64,000 nt of DNA, taken from Cymodocea nodosa. Its lineage: Eukaryota; Streptophyta; Magnoliopsida; Alismatales; Cymodoceaceae. The stretch is from positions 3,931,501 through 3,995,500 of the forward strand of contig CM072345.1 of NCBI GenBank assembly GCA_036874045.1, given 5' to 3'. Below are positions 32,823 to 45,259 of the stretch, in pieces; the stretch's first letter is position 1; each line of letters opens with the position of its first letter. Made by a program: the position numbers and the translations under genes. The notes under the pieces were generated by a model. It saw only the letters and a list, made by a program, of their open reading frames with translations, did not search any database and had not been told where the DNA came from.

Positions 32823-34407
32823 AATGCTTAAACTCCACATAAAAAGATAAATATTATTGATATTGTTCACCTCATAGATATTATATACTTATTATAAATA
32901 TCTAAAGTAATATCTAAACTGCTGCTTAAGATACTATGTATTTATTGTAAAATCATAGTAGTATCTTATTGATTTTAAGTAGTTTATCAATTTTAATGGT
33001 TTTTACGATTTTAAGTGAAAATGTAAATGAAAAACATTAAATACTTCTGACATTCTGAAATTTTGATTAAATGTTTTCTTTGAATCAAGGAAAATGCATA
33101 TGATCATGCATAAATTTGACTTAATTGATTAAACTTGTAGAATAAGTTATATGTAACTCATCTTAAACTGTTAATCAAAAGTATAAGCTTATTGAAACTA
33201 ATTCATATTTTTAGTACAATCATAGAAGTAAAAATTGTATGAGATTTGTGTTTTATTGCATCTGTATTAATGGAATACATATATACTGTGCTTAAAATGA
33301 AAAGTGCTTACAAAGTAAAAATCTTTGAGAGTTTATTGATTAGTTTGATCACGAGCCTTTTGTACTTGAGCAGATAGGTATGTAAGGATTGTTGTCCTAA
33401 AAAAGGATTCTTTAAATCTGGCAACCTAAGGTCCTGATCAAATTTGGGATTGTTGACTGAAAGCTCATTACACGGGTACATTAGAAAGCTCTTGTATGAT
33501 TCAAGCTTTTCAAACTAACTTTTAAAGAAAATTATCAATATTTACTGTTTTGAGAAGAAAAGTTGTTTCATTAATTACAGATATCTTTGAATCGCATATA
33601 GTTTATACCTATATGACTACTGATTTATTGAATCAACATTAGTACTTTTGAAAACGTTTATTTGAGATACATTCTTTTATTCTCCTTGAATTAATCGAAT
33701 TGAGTTCAAAGTTGTGTTTTGATTCATATACAGTAGGAATTGATTCTGGAAATCATTTTTGATGATGTCAGGATAACAGAAGTCTCTGAAAAGAAAATGT
33801 AAAAGTATAGTTATACTTAACATCTATTGTCACTACAAGTATATTTTGTATTTTGATTGACTATATTTGAAGTATATTTGTAGGGGGAGCATTAACAATG
33901 TCAAAAACTGATTAATATAATTTAAAATACAAATCTTAGTTAATCTGAATTAATGTCCTCTTAAAATCTTGATGAAATAATTTAAAAAGACAAATAAACT
34001 ATTTTAGATTCAAAGGACAAAATGTTCAAATAGTTTACTATGTTCTCAAGATAATGTTATGTTTTAGCATGTGTGTTGTTTTTGGAACGTTTTAGTTGGA
34101 AGCATCCAAAAATTGTTTTAAGTGTACTAACTAGACGTTATGTTAGATAAGGTAACGTGTAAAACTGCCTCAAGACAGCGTTTTACTCGTTAGGTTAGTT
34201 AACTCAACGAGTTATACTTGAATATTTCGGGTACTTTGATTGAATAAGCTTTATTTGATATTTATTTTATTTCTAAACCCGACTTCTCTTCACGTTGAGT
34301 TATACGCCTAAAAACCCTATTTAAACACTTATTACACGGGGACTTAGGTTATTTGTAAACTTTGTCAAGAAAATCTTTCCCGCTAGTTGTTGTTACAACC
34401 TGCAACG
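32823..34407 (+). other. A2 spacer between pol and ORF3, with ORF3 promoter-like region
   Basis: 1.6 kb without coding capacity, kept in A3 (53599-55186) and, in part, in A1 and fragment X. It holds a G-rich tract (tagggggagc, about 33881-33890), then actcgttaggtta and taactcaacgagtta (34200-34214), and TATTTAAA at 34318-34325, 83 bp before the ORF3 ATG. Its conservation suggests a promoter or a splice acceptor for ORF3. Confidence 0.6.
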
Positions 34408-36670
34408 ATGGTCTCTAAGTTCTACAAAGGTCGTGGCAGAGGAAAAGGCAAAAGTGGAAGTGATGCAAAAGGAAAAGAAATAGAGAATGATGAAGTTCCA
34501 TGTACTTGGTTCAAGAAAATATTTCAAGTGGACAAAAGGTTAGAAGAACTTTATAGAGATTACTTCTTTTCTCAGGATATATTAGATGAAGTTAGACAAG
34601 AACTTCAACATACTGATGCAAGTATCACATACATGGGTATTCGAAGTAAATACGATAGAGAATATAGAATGAAATGTGCTGAGATTGCATTTTTGGAATA
34701 GTATGCAAAATATTTCGAAAAAGGTGTAGGTTCATCAAATAGAACTCCTCAAACTCCTATAAACAGTACAAGACTACATGTATTTGAGGAAGAGCATGAA
34801 TCAACTATCCCTACTCCTTTTTATTCAAAACAAGTAGAATCAGATATTGCTGTAGACAAAACAAAAGTTGACAGTCTTCGAAAGTTCATTGCAATAGAAA
34901 GTGCCTTAGAAGAATTAAAGCAGAAAACTTTTATGGAGCAATTTGAAAAGAAAACAGCAATACTTGAAAAGGAGAAATAGAAATGTTATAGAAGAAGGAA
35001 AGTTAGAAAAATTATGTCTAAGGAAACAAAGTCTTTTGAAAAAGGAAAATCAGAGGAAAATTTATTTCCAAAGGACAATGTATGTCTAGACATTATACCT
35101 TATTGTGCATCTGATAAATTCCTCAGTTCCGAACACACTAAAACTGATGAAGATAATGAGACTTTATTTTCCTTTGCTAGAAAACTTGAGAAGAAATCCA
35201 CGTCAAATATGAGCTCAAGTTTTTCTATTAGTACAAGTCCTGATGATACAGAAATTGACAAATAAGAGCATCAAGCACCTGACATTGAACAAGTTATTGC
35301 AGATATAATTGACAATGTTGAGTCAGTAACTAGTTTAAAGGCTGACTTGTCTAGAGTAGCAGATATTGAAAATGTTAAGACTCCAAAAGAGCAAAAAGTT
35401 AACCAGCCTTCTACGGAATCTATAGAAGCAGAGTCTGAGAATTCACAGCATGAATCAATGGAAATATCTATTGAACAAAATGAACAATTACAGACAGATA
35501 CACCGGCTGTAGAATTTGTGGAAAAATTGTACTCTGAACATTCTATAGAGACTGAACAGATGAATGTTGAGCATATTGACAATGTTCCTAACATTGTTGA
35601 AGCTGAAGAATCAAGCTTACCTAAGTAGCTTCAAGATAATATTTTGGAAGAGGAACAACATGACATTCATTTTGAAGAAGAGGTTCTTGAAGATGAATTA
35701 AACTCTGAATCACGGCTTCAGGTATCACCTTCTTTGTATACAATATTAAAAATTCAAGGTAATGCAATTCATTTTAGATTTGAAGAAGCATTGTAGAAAT
35801 AAAATAATCTAATTACATGTCAGATTCTACATGCTTGTCCAATAAAATTCAGAAATTTGATGGAAATAAGAGATCTGCTTGAGTTTCAAGGCCTCATTAA
35901 ATTCTTGCCAGTAGGAACGAAATGGAAGCAATACATAGAGCTTATTGCAGCTTTTTATAGCAAACTGGTCAAGAATGGAAATTTTCTGAAAACTCAAATA
36001 AATGAACAGGAGTTTATATTGTCTCCTGAGTTAATTTTTGAAGTTTTTGGATTAAAGAATGAAGGTGTTGTTGTTACCAACAGATTTGACATAATAAGAC
36101 AACTGGAATGGAACATTCAGTCTTTATCAAAAATTCCAGATGTATATTTTGAAATGAGATTAATGGAAAATCTGAATGCAGAGGCAAGGTTTATTGCAAA
36201 TATATTGCATGCAAATTTATTTCAGAGAGTTGGACACAATATGGAAGTCAGCAGAAGTTGTTTATATGCAACTTATAGCTTGCTGAATAGAATTCAAATA
36301 AATTGGTTTGATGTTTTCATTTCTCAACTACAGCATATGAGTTCAAAGTTATTTTATGGTGATGCTGTATGTAGAATCCTTGCAAGCCAATTGACTTTAT
36401 CCGATTTACCCTCTAAAACTAAAGGCATGAGAGCATTTAGTGTCAAAGATTTGCAAAAATTCCAGGCCATGCATAAACCTCAACGACAACAACAACAACA
36501 ACCTGATACAGACCATATACAACAACAACAAAGTTATTCAGTTCAAGCAGAATAGTAAACCCAGCTACCTCCTGACTTAGATGTAGTGCTTAACGACATC
36601 AGAATTGATATTAGGCATCTAGGAGATAAAATATGTAATGCTATAAGTGATATACTTAGGAGTGGTCGAA
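34408..36670 (+). pseudogene. A2 ORF3
   Basis: The same layout as in A1: basic Gly/Arg start (MVSKFYKGRGRGKGKSGSDA), helical region, basic patch, acidic Ser/Glu-rich middle, and C-terminal domain (frame 35857-36555: DLLEFQGLIKFLPVGTKW, FILSPELIFEVFGL, NRIQINWFDVF, KLFYGD, RAFSVKDLQKF), then a Gln-rich tract and short tail. Its last intact frame covers most of the domain shared with the gypsy ORF3. Broken a few times. Confidence 0.68.
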
Positions 36671-37168
36671 AATTGTTTTTGTTTGTTTCTGAATACAAAA
36701 TGTAATGTTTGTATTACTTGTTTGATTCATTGTACAATACATTTTTCTGTAAATGTGTTCAATTATTATTCTTGTTTACAGAAATCATTGTTGTAATTCT
36801 CTTATATACATATATATATTCTCTGTAATTATCTTTTTGATTAATGACAAAAAGGGGGAGAAATATTATAAAAAGATGATTATGATCTTAATTGCATATA
36901 TATATTATAAAAGGAGATGCTATTTAAATGGTTATTGTAATCTGACAGATGATAATTAGAAAACTGATACTTATATAATTATTGACATCTGAGAGTTTTA
37001 GTTTTGAGAGGTAAAATTTACACAAACAATAGAAATAAGCTTAAAAGAACTTAAGTCAACAAACAAGTTTGTTGAATTAAAAGTTAACCCAACGAAGGTG
37101 CTTTGTTGAGTTAAACATATTTCATAATTGATTTAATATGGTTTTGTCATCATCAAAAAGGGGGAGAT
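36671..37168 (+). other. A2 3' noncoding region with two polypurine tracts
   Basis: AAAAAGGGGGAGA at about 36849-36861 and 37155-37167, the second abutting the 3' LTR. A 68-codon frame (36753-36959) spans the first tract. Between them lies a half-site pair (gttaacccaacgaa, 37083-37096; ttgttgagttaa). Confidence 0.78.
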
Positions 37169-38787
37169 TGTTGAGTATTTTTTTGATGATGTTTGCTGAA
37201 TGAAAATAATCATATTTGCTCAATTACTATTGCTTGTGAAAAGAAATTAAAATCATCAATTAATACAAAAAAATCTTACTGATATAAATACTTGTCTATA
37301 TTGGATCTGAAGTTAATATCTAGTTATTTCGTTGCATTAATTTCTCATTTAACTAAACGTTAAGTTAACGTGTGTTTTTATTGAAAAGCATGATATGTTT
37401 TAATGTTATATCTTCTCTATCATGAACAGTGCATGTTTAGACAACTCGTTAAGTTAGAGTTTTGTTTGTATAGAGGTCACGTGAGAACTCGTTAAATTAG
37501 AGGCTTAAAAGTTAAAATAGGTCACGTGATAACTCGTTAAGTTAGTGAGTAAAAGAAGAGACAAACTCGTTAAGTTAGTGTTATACACGTGGTGAAATTA
37601 TAAGTTATGAATGTTGTATTGTATCACGTGAGGTGCACATGTTTAACTTGTTAAGTTAACATAACTAAATGCATTGAGTTGCTATATTGAACACTAAGGC
37701 AACGCGTTAGGTTAGCGTTATAAACTTAAGTTGTTATTTTTGCACGTGGTAAAATTCTTATTATAAAAACATTTGTTTATTACTGGTTCGTTGAGTTATC
37801 ATAACACAACGGAAATGGTTCGTTGAGTTATCATAACACAACGGAGATGGTTCGTTGAGATAACATAACACCACAGACTTAGTTCGTTGAGTTAGCTACA
37901 GTACTTGTCACGTGAAATGGCACATGAGGAACTCGTTAAGTTAGAAACGTTAAGTTATTTATATACTTGTGTTACTCGTTTAGTTAACATTAAAGTAACG
38001 ACTTCTTATTACACTGATGAAAAACTTTTGGACGAGAAAGTTTATTTTGCAGGAAATTTTTCAGAGATCCAGGACTGATGATTAAAGAAAATTCAAAATA
38101 TAAACGTGGGTTAGAACGTGTGTGTTTCGATGAAGGAAAAAGAAAAGATGTGGAGAAGTGGAAAACTGGTAGTGGTTAAACATGAAGGATATGCATGAAA
38201 AGAAAATACAGTATAAAAGGCATAGAATTCTCATTGATCAATTTATCCTTGCACACAAAACGAAAAATCTTTTCAAGGATCAAACCATCCCTGCACACCA
38301 AAAGAAAAATCTTTTTCAAGGATCAAAAACACCTTCTCGGGGAAAATCTCTCAAGTGGAAGAAAGTTCAGTGAAGCATAAAAAGGTAAGATTTTCGTCAC
38401 TAAAGATTTGAAGTATTAGAAGAAATCAAATTCGGTGAAGCATGAAAAGAGAAGATATTTGTCACTGAAGAATTGCTGAAGAAAAAAAAGAAGAAAAAGA
38501 AGAAGAAGAAAGATCTCAAACAAGGAGAAAACTTTTAAATTCCGCAAATTAGATTTCTCTATTTGTAGTTATGAAATTGTTTAGATGATACATGGTATCG
38601 AAATATAATTGCATCTACAATTTCTGAGGAGAATTGAATTGTATATTGTAATTGAAACCTTGAATAAAAATGATTTTATGAAAACAATGTCTCGACTTGT
38701 TTTTGAGTTTTAAAGTTTCAATTATATTACAGAAAATATTAAAAATACACAATTCACCCCCCTCTTGTATAGCCATACGATCCTACA
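37169..38787 (+). repeat. 3' LTR of A2 (1619 bp)
   Basis: TGTTGAGTATTTT .. GATCCTACA. Same organisation as the 5' LTR, including G-boxes, 32-bp phased half-sites (from about 37785), the TATA box and the leader repeats. Confidence 0.92.
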
Positions 38788-38792
38788 ACGTG
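38788..38792. repeat. Target-site duplication of A2, right
   Basis: ACGTG immediately after the A2 3' LTR end CCTACA, equal to 27697-27701. Confidence 0.9.
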
Positions 38793-39334
38793 CAAAAATA
38801 ACAACTTAAGTTTTATAATGCTAACCTAACGTGTTGCCTTAGTATTCAATATAGCAACTCTATGCGTTTAGTTATGTTAACTTCACGAGTTAAACATGTG
38901 CACCTCACGTGATACAATATAACATTCGTAACTTATAATTTCACCTCGTGTACAACACTAATTTAACGAGTTTATCTCTTCTTTTACTCAATAACTTAAC
39001 GATTTCTTACGTGACCTCTATTCAAACAAAACTCTAACTTAACGGGTTGTCTAAGCGTGCACTATTCATGTTACAAAAGATATAACTTTAAAACATATCA
39101 TGCTTTTCAATAAAAACACACATTAACTGAACGTTTAGTTAAATGAGAAATTAATGCAATCAAACGACTAGTTATTAACTTAATATAATTTCAGATCCAA
39201 TATAGACATGTATTTATATCAGTAAGCTTTTTCTGTATTAATTGATGTACTTAATTTCCTTTCACAAGCAATGGTAATTGAGCAAATATGATTATTTTCA
39301 TTCAGCACACATCATCAAAACAAAATACTCAACA
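38793..39334 (-). repeat. 5' LTR of A0b, second segment
   Basis: It continues the A0b LTR in the same order as the other A LTRs (gcaaaaataacaacttaag ...) and ends caaaatactcaaca, the reverse of TGTTGAGTATTTTG. Beyond it the post-gag spacer of gypsy E2 resumes. Confidence 0.85.
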
Positions 39335-39549
39335 ACATAAACAAAATTTAATAAAGATAAAATTAACATAGCTACTTACTTACCCTCGGGAAGTTAGGTC
39401 ATAACTCAATGGACTAAGTTCATTAAGTTAAGTAATAACTCTACGATACTACTTACTATAATTAAACTTACATTTTTTTTCTTTTTATATTTTTCTACTA
39501 ACTATATTATACATAGTTGCTTCAGTCATACTGCTTCATTCAATTTCCC

Positions 39550-40880
39550 TCCCATAGGAGGTATCAATTTCATTAACAGTTCTATTGACAAGGTTAGGTA
39601 CTGCTTGCATTGGCAATCCTCCAGTAGGTCTAACTTCTATTAATTCCTTCTATCTAGGGGGGTATATTTCTATTCATATTTTGAATGATAGCATTTCCAA
39701 ATACATGATCTAGACGATTGTTTAATTGTTGAATTATCTTTTCTAACTTCTCTATTCTATATCCTTGTTAAATTAATACTTCATAACTTATATTTTTGTC
39801 ATTTATATTTTCTCCTCCCTAGAAATTATTATTTCTCCAAGATAGGTTTAGGTGATTTCTCCAATTAGGGTTATAAGAATTTCTAAAGTTATCTTTCTAG
39901 TTTCTAGCCTAAATAATATCTAAATCATTAATGTTTGCATTCTTTTCTGCTAGCTTTTGATTTAATGATAACTCTTCTATTTTTTTTGTTAACTCAGTTA
40001 ATTTAACTTCAAGCATAGTGCTTAAATCTATTTCGTGCATTCCCCTTGGCAATATTCTTTTATCTATAATAGCTTCAGCCGAGTTTTCCCACTATGCAGT
40101 TCTTTTTGCAAAGTTTTCTAAGTATGCCGATGCTTCTTCACTATACAATTTTAAAAATCCATTCTAACAAGTAGATTCTAATAAATATTTAGTTGAAACA
40201 TCTATGCCTTCATAAATTATACCTATTAATTGTCCTTTACTCATTGCATGATGTAGACACTAAGTCAGTAAATCTTTAAATCTTTCAAAATATTTCCAGA
40301 ATGATTCTTCCTGTTTTTGGCTACACATTAATATTTCTTTTTTCTTTTTAATCGTTTGGTGTGTTGGATAATATTTTTCTAGAAAAATAGAGCAAAATTC
40401 AGTCCATGCAGAACTTGAATCAAGTGATAGAGTATATAACCATCTCTTAGCTGTGTCTTTTAAAGCAAAAGGAATATATCTAAGTTTAATAGCATCAATA
40501 CTCATGTTCGGCATTTTCATCATTTGACAAACTTCATTAAATTCTCTAAAGAAATAATAAACATCTTCTCTTTCTAATCCAAGAAAGTGTGGCAATTGAC
40601 TAATATAATTAGATTTCAGTTCAAACCTATCTCTCTCAAAGATTGGCAATCAAATACATAAAGGTTCATTAACTAGTTTAGGATACAGAATTTCCCCTAA
40701 TAGTTTTTCTACTAGAGCATCCATATCTTCGTTCTCTTTTAAAGAAAGGTTAGCTACACCCCTAAGGATTTCATTAAAGTCCAATTCAAAAAATATTTCA
40801 ATATGCCTCTATGTTGAATAATCCTATGTAGGTGTTCTTACTAATAATTTAGTGCTAGGAGAACAAGTCCATGTGCTCAT
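39550..40880 (-). pseudogene. E2 gag remnant
   Basis: The longest frame, 40260-40649, carries YISQLPHFLGLEREDVYYFF and ALKDTAKRWLYTLSLDSSSA, nearly the same as E1 gag. The ATG that corresponds to the E1 start is at 40878-40880. The downstream coiled-coil and NPNWRNHP-type region is at 39830-40100. Broken. Confidence 0.72.
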
Positions 40881-41027
40881 AAACTCTTAACATAAAGTAA
40901 AATAGCAGAAGATTAATTACATACCAGTTTGATGATTTGTTTTCAGGTAAATAGTTGTTGACAGATGAAGTTAAATCAGCTGCTTCTCCTTCTAGTTCCC
41001 CAATGAATTTTCTTTTCTTTCCTCAAG

Positions 41028-41923
41028 TGCTGGTAACTCATAAATAACATTCTATTCTATATTTATAATGCACGTCCATAAGGCAAATGAATCTCATTGC
41101 AAGAACGTATCTTGTAACGTGTAGTATGATTCCTAGTTTTATGGATACGTGTCCACTTCAAATTTCAAATTTCAGTAACCGCTAAACCTATGAAGTTTCG
41201 TTCGTGGCTAAAAGAATAATTGTTCAGCTTAATCCACGAACTAACCTCATTGAGTTACAATTAAGTGAATGGACTAGCCTCGATTACTATTTCTAACTCA
41301 ACGAACTAATCTCGTTGAGTTACAGCTAACTCAACGGACTAGCTTCGTTGCCTATTTGCTAACTCCACAAGCTAACTTCGTTGAGTTACAAGTAACTCAA
41401 CGGAGTGACCTTATATTTTATTATTGACCTCGTGGAGTTAAGGTTAACTCAACGGACTTACTTCGTTGAGTTAACACTTAGCAAATTTTTCTAAAACTTA
41501 CTCCTCATATTAACTTCTATATTTTTTTTTTCTCCTGCATTTTATCAACTTAAATAAAGTTAAATACATTTCATTAATGCAGTTTCTAATTAAAACTCAT
41601 TTAAATCTGAACATTATATGCATATTTAACTTACAGTTCATTTCCTGTTATGTAGAATTTACATTTTACTTTTCAATATGCAGATATTTTCAAGCATTAA
41701 CTAATCATTGTGCATTTAACCATGTCATTCATAAAATTTGTAAAACTTTTAAACAGTTTTACACATTGTTAAACAGCTATATAATATTCAATTCAATACA
41801 GTTCTCAATTAATTCACAATTACACAAATTCAGAAACATCTGAAGTTAAAACATTTATTTATATAAATAGTTTACATTTACATATAATTAGACATTTTTC
41901 AGTACAAGTAGATGAACAATACA
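41028..41923 (-). repeat. Probable LTR of E2 (about 896 bp)
   Basis: It matches 5907-6745: TGTATTGTTCATC start on the element strand after a purine tract (AGGAAGAAAGATTAAAA), with the end near 41028. It contains the half-site array 41240-41480 (several TTCGTTGAGTTA and TAACTCAACGGA). Boundaries are inferred. Confidence 0.5.
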
Positions 41924-41925
41924 TT

Positions 41926-43185
41926 TTAATCTTTCTTCCTAAGTTCATCTACTTCCTTCTAGAGCTTTTCTAATTGTTGTTCTAATTGATTGATATGCTC
42001 AGCAGCTCCTATAATGTCTCTAGAAAGTCTAGCTATCGAAACAACAGCTACAGCATTATAATTTTTATATTCCTTGACTGAAATGGCTCTAAATCGTATC
42101 CTCTTGGATGTCCATTTTGTGAAGTCAATACTGTCCACCATCAGTAGTGGAAGCAAATCTCCATAAAATAATTTTTTTTGTGCTACTCTCAACTTGGAGA
42201 TAAAAACTAAAGGTCAGTTTACTTTAATCTTGTTCACAACTACATATGTAGCCCATTTAAGAAACTAACTTAATTCTATATCATGGCCTTGTCGTTGGTA
42301 GACATTTTTAATCAAATGTTAGCTACCATGTGTACTTTACCATTTAAGTACTTCAATCTATTTAATAATGGCACATCAAGATTAATAGCTAAATAGTCTT
42401 TTATTTCCAGTTCTGTCCACTCAACTACAGTTGTGCTCTCTAGAATTTCAATTCCTTCATTTTTCAATCCAAAAATATTGTAGAGAAGCTCTGGTGTTAG
42501 AAATTAATCATCTTTCTCCTTCTCTCAAATTGGCATAAAAACAAGGCACTAGATTTTCATATACTACATGCCCTCTCTACTGAAAAAAAACTATTAGTAG
42601 ACCCTGGAACTCAAATAAGTCCTTAATTTCCTACACATCGTCCTAGTTTACTGGGCTACTGTATATAATATCATAACCACTAATATTTTGATATTTAGTC
42701 ATTGCTTCTTGACTCTAAAAATATACTTCATTTAGAACTTGCCGTAGGGAAGGGTCAAGAATTTGAATTTGTTCCTCTATTAGGGTTTGTTCTTGAATTT
42801 CTTCTTTAATTTGCTGAACTTGAGTTTGTTGGAAATGATCCAAAGATTCCTACATTTCAGCTCCTCTTTCTATCTGTCTCACAAACTAGAGTTGTGACTT
42901 GCACTGGATTAACTCTAAGGCAACCTTGTTGTTTAGTCTAATTTTTCTTTCTCTATTTACAACTACTTCTGTTGCTACTTTAATCTTCGTTTTCACAATC
43001 TGAGGTATTCTAATATCTAAATCAACCAAAACTTTTCTCTAGTAGATGATGTCAAATTCTACCTTTTCTAGTTCTTTCTCCCATATCGTGTTCCTAATCT
43101 TTTGTCTTGTATGCCATTCCTCAAACTCTTTGAGAAATCTTATAGTGTCAATTGCCTCCCAGAACTCTAGTGTTATCTTGTCTTC
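41926..43185 (-). pseudogene. E2 ORF3 remnant
   Basis: Same family as E1 ORF3 but shorter. The N-terminal helix (KIRNTIWEKELEKVE-type) is at 43150-42900. C-terminal pieces include a frame at 41959-42192 with KKLFYGDLLPLLMV, KWTSKRIRFRAISVKEYKNY and a final coiled coil HINQLEQQLEKL. KLFYGD is identical in the copia ORF3. Broken. Confidence 0.6.
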
Positions 43186-43520
43186 GTGGTGTGACGGAGT
43201 GGAACGGAATTGCACTAATCTCTACTATTCTAAGTTCTAAATGATTCTGCAGATAATGCCCCCCAAATCCTAAGTTTTAGTATAAATAAACCCTAAGTTT
43301 TTTATGGGTAATTGGGTCATTTTCCTATGCAAACTCTCGCTCTCTCACTCACTTCTCCGTGGAGTTATAGTTAACTCCACAGACTTAGTCTGTGGACTTA
43401 ACTACAGTACTTCGTTGAGTTACAATTAACTCAAAAGAGTAAGTTCGTCAACTTATCCTAAACTCAACGGAGTAAGTTTGTTGAGTTAAGCGTAACTCAA
43501 CGAACCTCCCATAAAGTTAT
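43186..43520 (-). promoter_or_regulatory. Half-site array and TATA-like box upstream of E2 ORF3
   Basis: The minus strand has GTTTATTTATACTAAAAC at about 43279-43296 and an array of half-sites at 43365-43505 (ttcgttgagtt, actcaacgga, ttgttgagtta). It is the counterpart of 9085-9320 in E1. Confidence 0.48.
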
Positions 43521-43904
43521 AACTAATGAAAATACTTATAATAATAATTTTTAATTCAGTCAAGATCGAAGAACTTCCGGTCTAACCGATTCTTAATTTT
43601 TCCACATTTTAGAATTTTCGGTCAAACTATTATATTTCTCAATTGAATTGAAATTAAATTTTTTTTTTTCTTTTTTCTACCAATTGAACTAATACCATAC
43701 TTCGATAAAACTAACATTTTACGCAATATAATATATAGATTTTTTATGTTTTTATGTTTCGATCAAATCGATAGATCCTTTCGGTGTGACCGTAACAAAA
43801 TTTTTTATACGGTTCGGTAAAATCGATAATTTCTTTCGGTTGAACCGTGATTATATTTAAATAAGTTTTTTTTTTTTAAATGTATATTTATTTCTTACTA
43901 AGTA
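43521..43904 (-). other. E2 noncoding spacer after pol
   Basis: The counterpart of 9321-9724, with weak inverted repeats around tcggt/accga motifs and T-runs. No gene is seen. Confidence 0.45.
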
Positions 43905-45250
43905 AAGCTCGAGTAGTTTTCTACTCTTACTTCTATAATTCCAAAGGAACTTTTTAGAATCTTCAAAATAGGTCTAAGTCTTTGTCCATTTACTTTAAAT
44001 ATATTCTGATTTTTAGGATTTTCAATTTTAATAGCTCCATAAGAATAAATATTTCAAATTATGTAAGGTCTTGCCCATCTAGATCTCAATTTTCCTAGAT
44101 GGTTATGAAGTCTAGTCATGTAAAGATATACTTCTTGTCCTATTTCAAAAACTTTTGGAATAATTTTCTTGTCATGTCAGAACTTCATTTTCTCTTTTTC
44201 TTTTACAGTTTTCGAATAAACTTCATTCCTAAATTCTTCTAATTCAATCAATTGCATTTTCCTGTTTTCAGTAGCTTGATTTAAATTAGTGTTTAGAGTT
44301 TTTAATTCCCAATAAGCTTTATGTTCAATTTAAACTAGTAAATGACAACTTTTTCCATATACTAGTCTAAAAGGTGACATACATAAGCATGTCTTATAAG
44401 CAGTTCTATAAGTCCAAAGTGCATCTATCAATCTATTAGCCTAATCTTTTCTAGTAGGATTTACTACTTTTTCTAAGATTAACTTAATTTGTTTGTTTGC
44501 ACTTTCTACTTGTCCAATTGTTTGTGGATGATATGATGTTGTAATTTTATGATTTACTCCATATTTCTTCATTAAGGCTTCAAAACTTCTATTACAGAAA
44601 TGAGTTCCTCTATCACTAATAATAGTCTTAGGTATTCCAAATCTGACAATTATATTAGTTCTTATAAAATGTATTATCACTTTGTTGTCATTAGTTTTTG
44701 TAGGAATAGCTTCTATCTATTTAGATACATAATCCACCCCCAACAATATATAATTAAATTGATTAGACATAGGAAATGGACCCATAAAATATATTCCTCA
44801 CACATCAAAGAATTCAATCTCAACAATAGGGTTCAGAGGTATCATATTCCTCTTTGATATTCTTCCTATTTGTTGACATCTTAAACAACTTAAGCAGTAT
44901 TTATGAGCATCTTTGAATAGTGTTGGCCAATAAAATCCACATTGTAAAATTTTGGCTGCAGTTTTCCCCGAACCAAAATGCCCTCCACATGCTTAGTCAT
45001 GGTAGAAAGACAATATGCTCTGATATTCAGTTTCTGGAACACAACTCCTTAGAACCAGATCAGGACATTTCTTAAATAAGTAAGGGTCTTCCCAATAGTA
45101 ATATTTTACTCTTGAAAAGAACAATTTCTTATCCTGTCTATTCCAATCCTTAAGTCTTAAACTAGTAACTAAGTAATTAACTATGTCTACATACCAAGAC
45201 ATTGTGTTGATGGTCATTAATTGTTCATCAAGAAAATTATCCTTAATTTC
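43905..45250 (-). pseudogene. E2 integrase region
   Basis: Zinc-binding part near 44993-45217, core Glu region at 44441-44680 ([35 protein letters not shown]), then C-terminal sequence to about 43905. Broken. Family and role as in E1. Confidence 0.78.
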
Positions 45251-45259
45251 AATGTTTGA

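Larger units (their letters stand above)
27702..38787 (+). mobile_element. Sirevirus-type Ty1/copia element A2, LTR to LTR
   Basis: A complete LTR-to-LTR unit of about 11.1 kb with a 5-bp target duplication. Parts: 5' LTR, primer site, gag, protease start, the last part of RT with RNase H, a 1.6-kb noncoding spacer, ORF3, two polypurine tracts and 3' LTR. No integrase is seen, so it looks non-autonomous. It is broken a handful of times. In the first 225 or so aligned bases its two LTRs differ at about 15 places by eye (6-7%), which suggests an insertion a few million years ago under commonly used plant rates. Confidence 0.9.
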
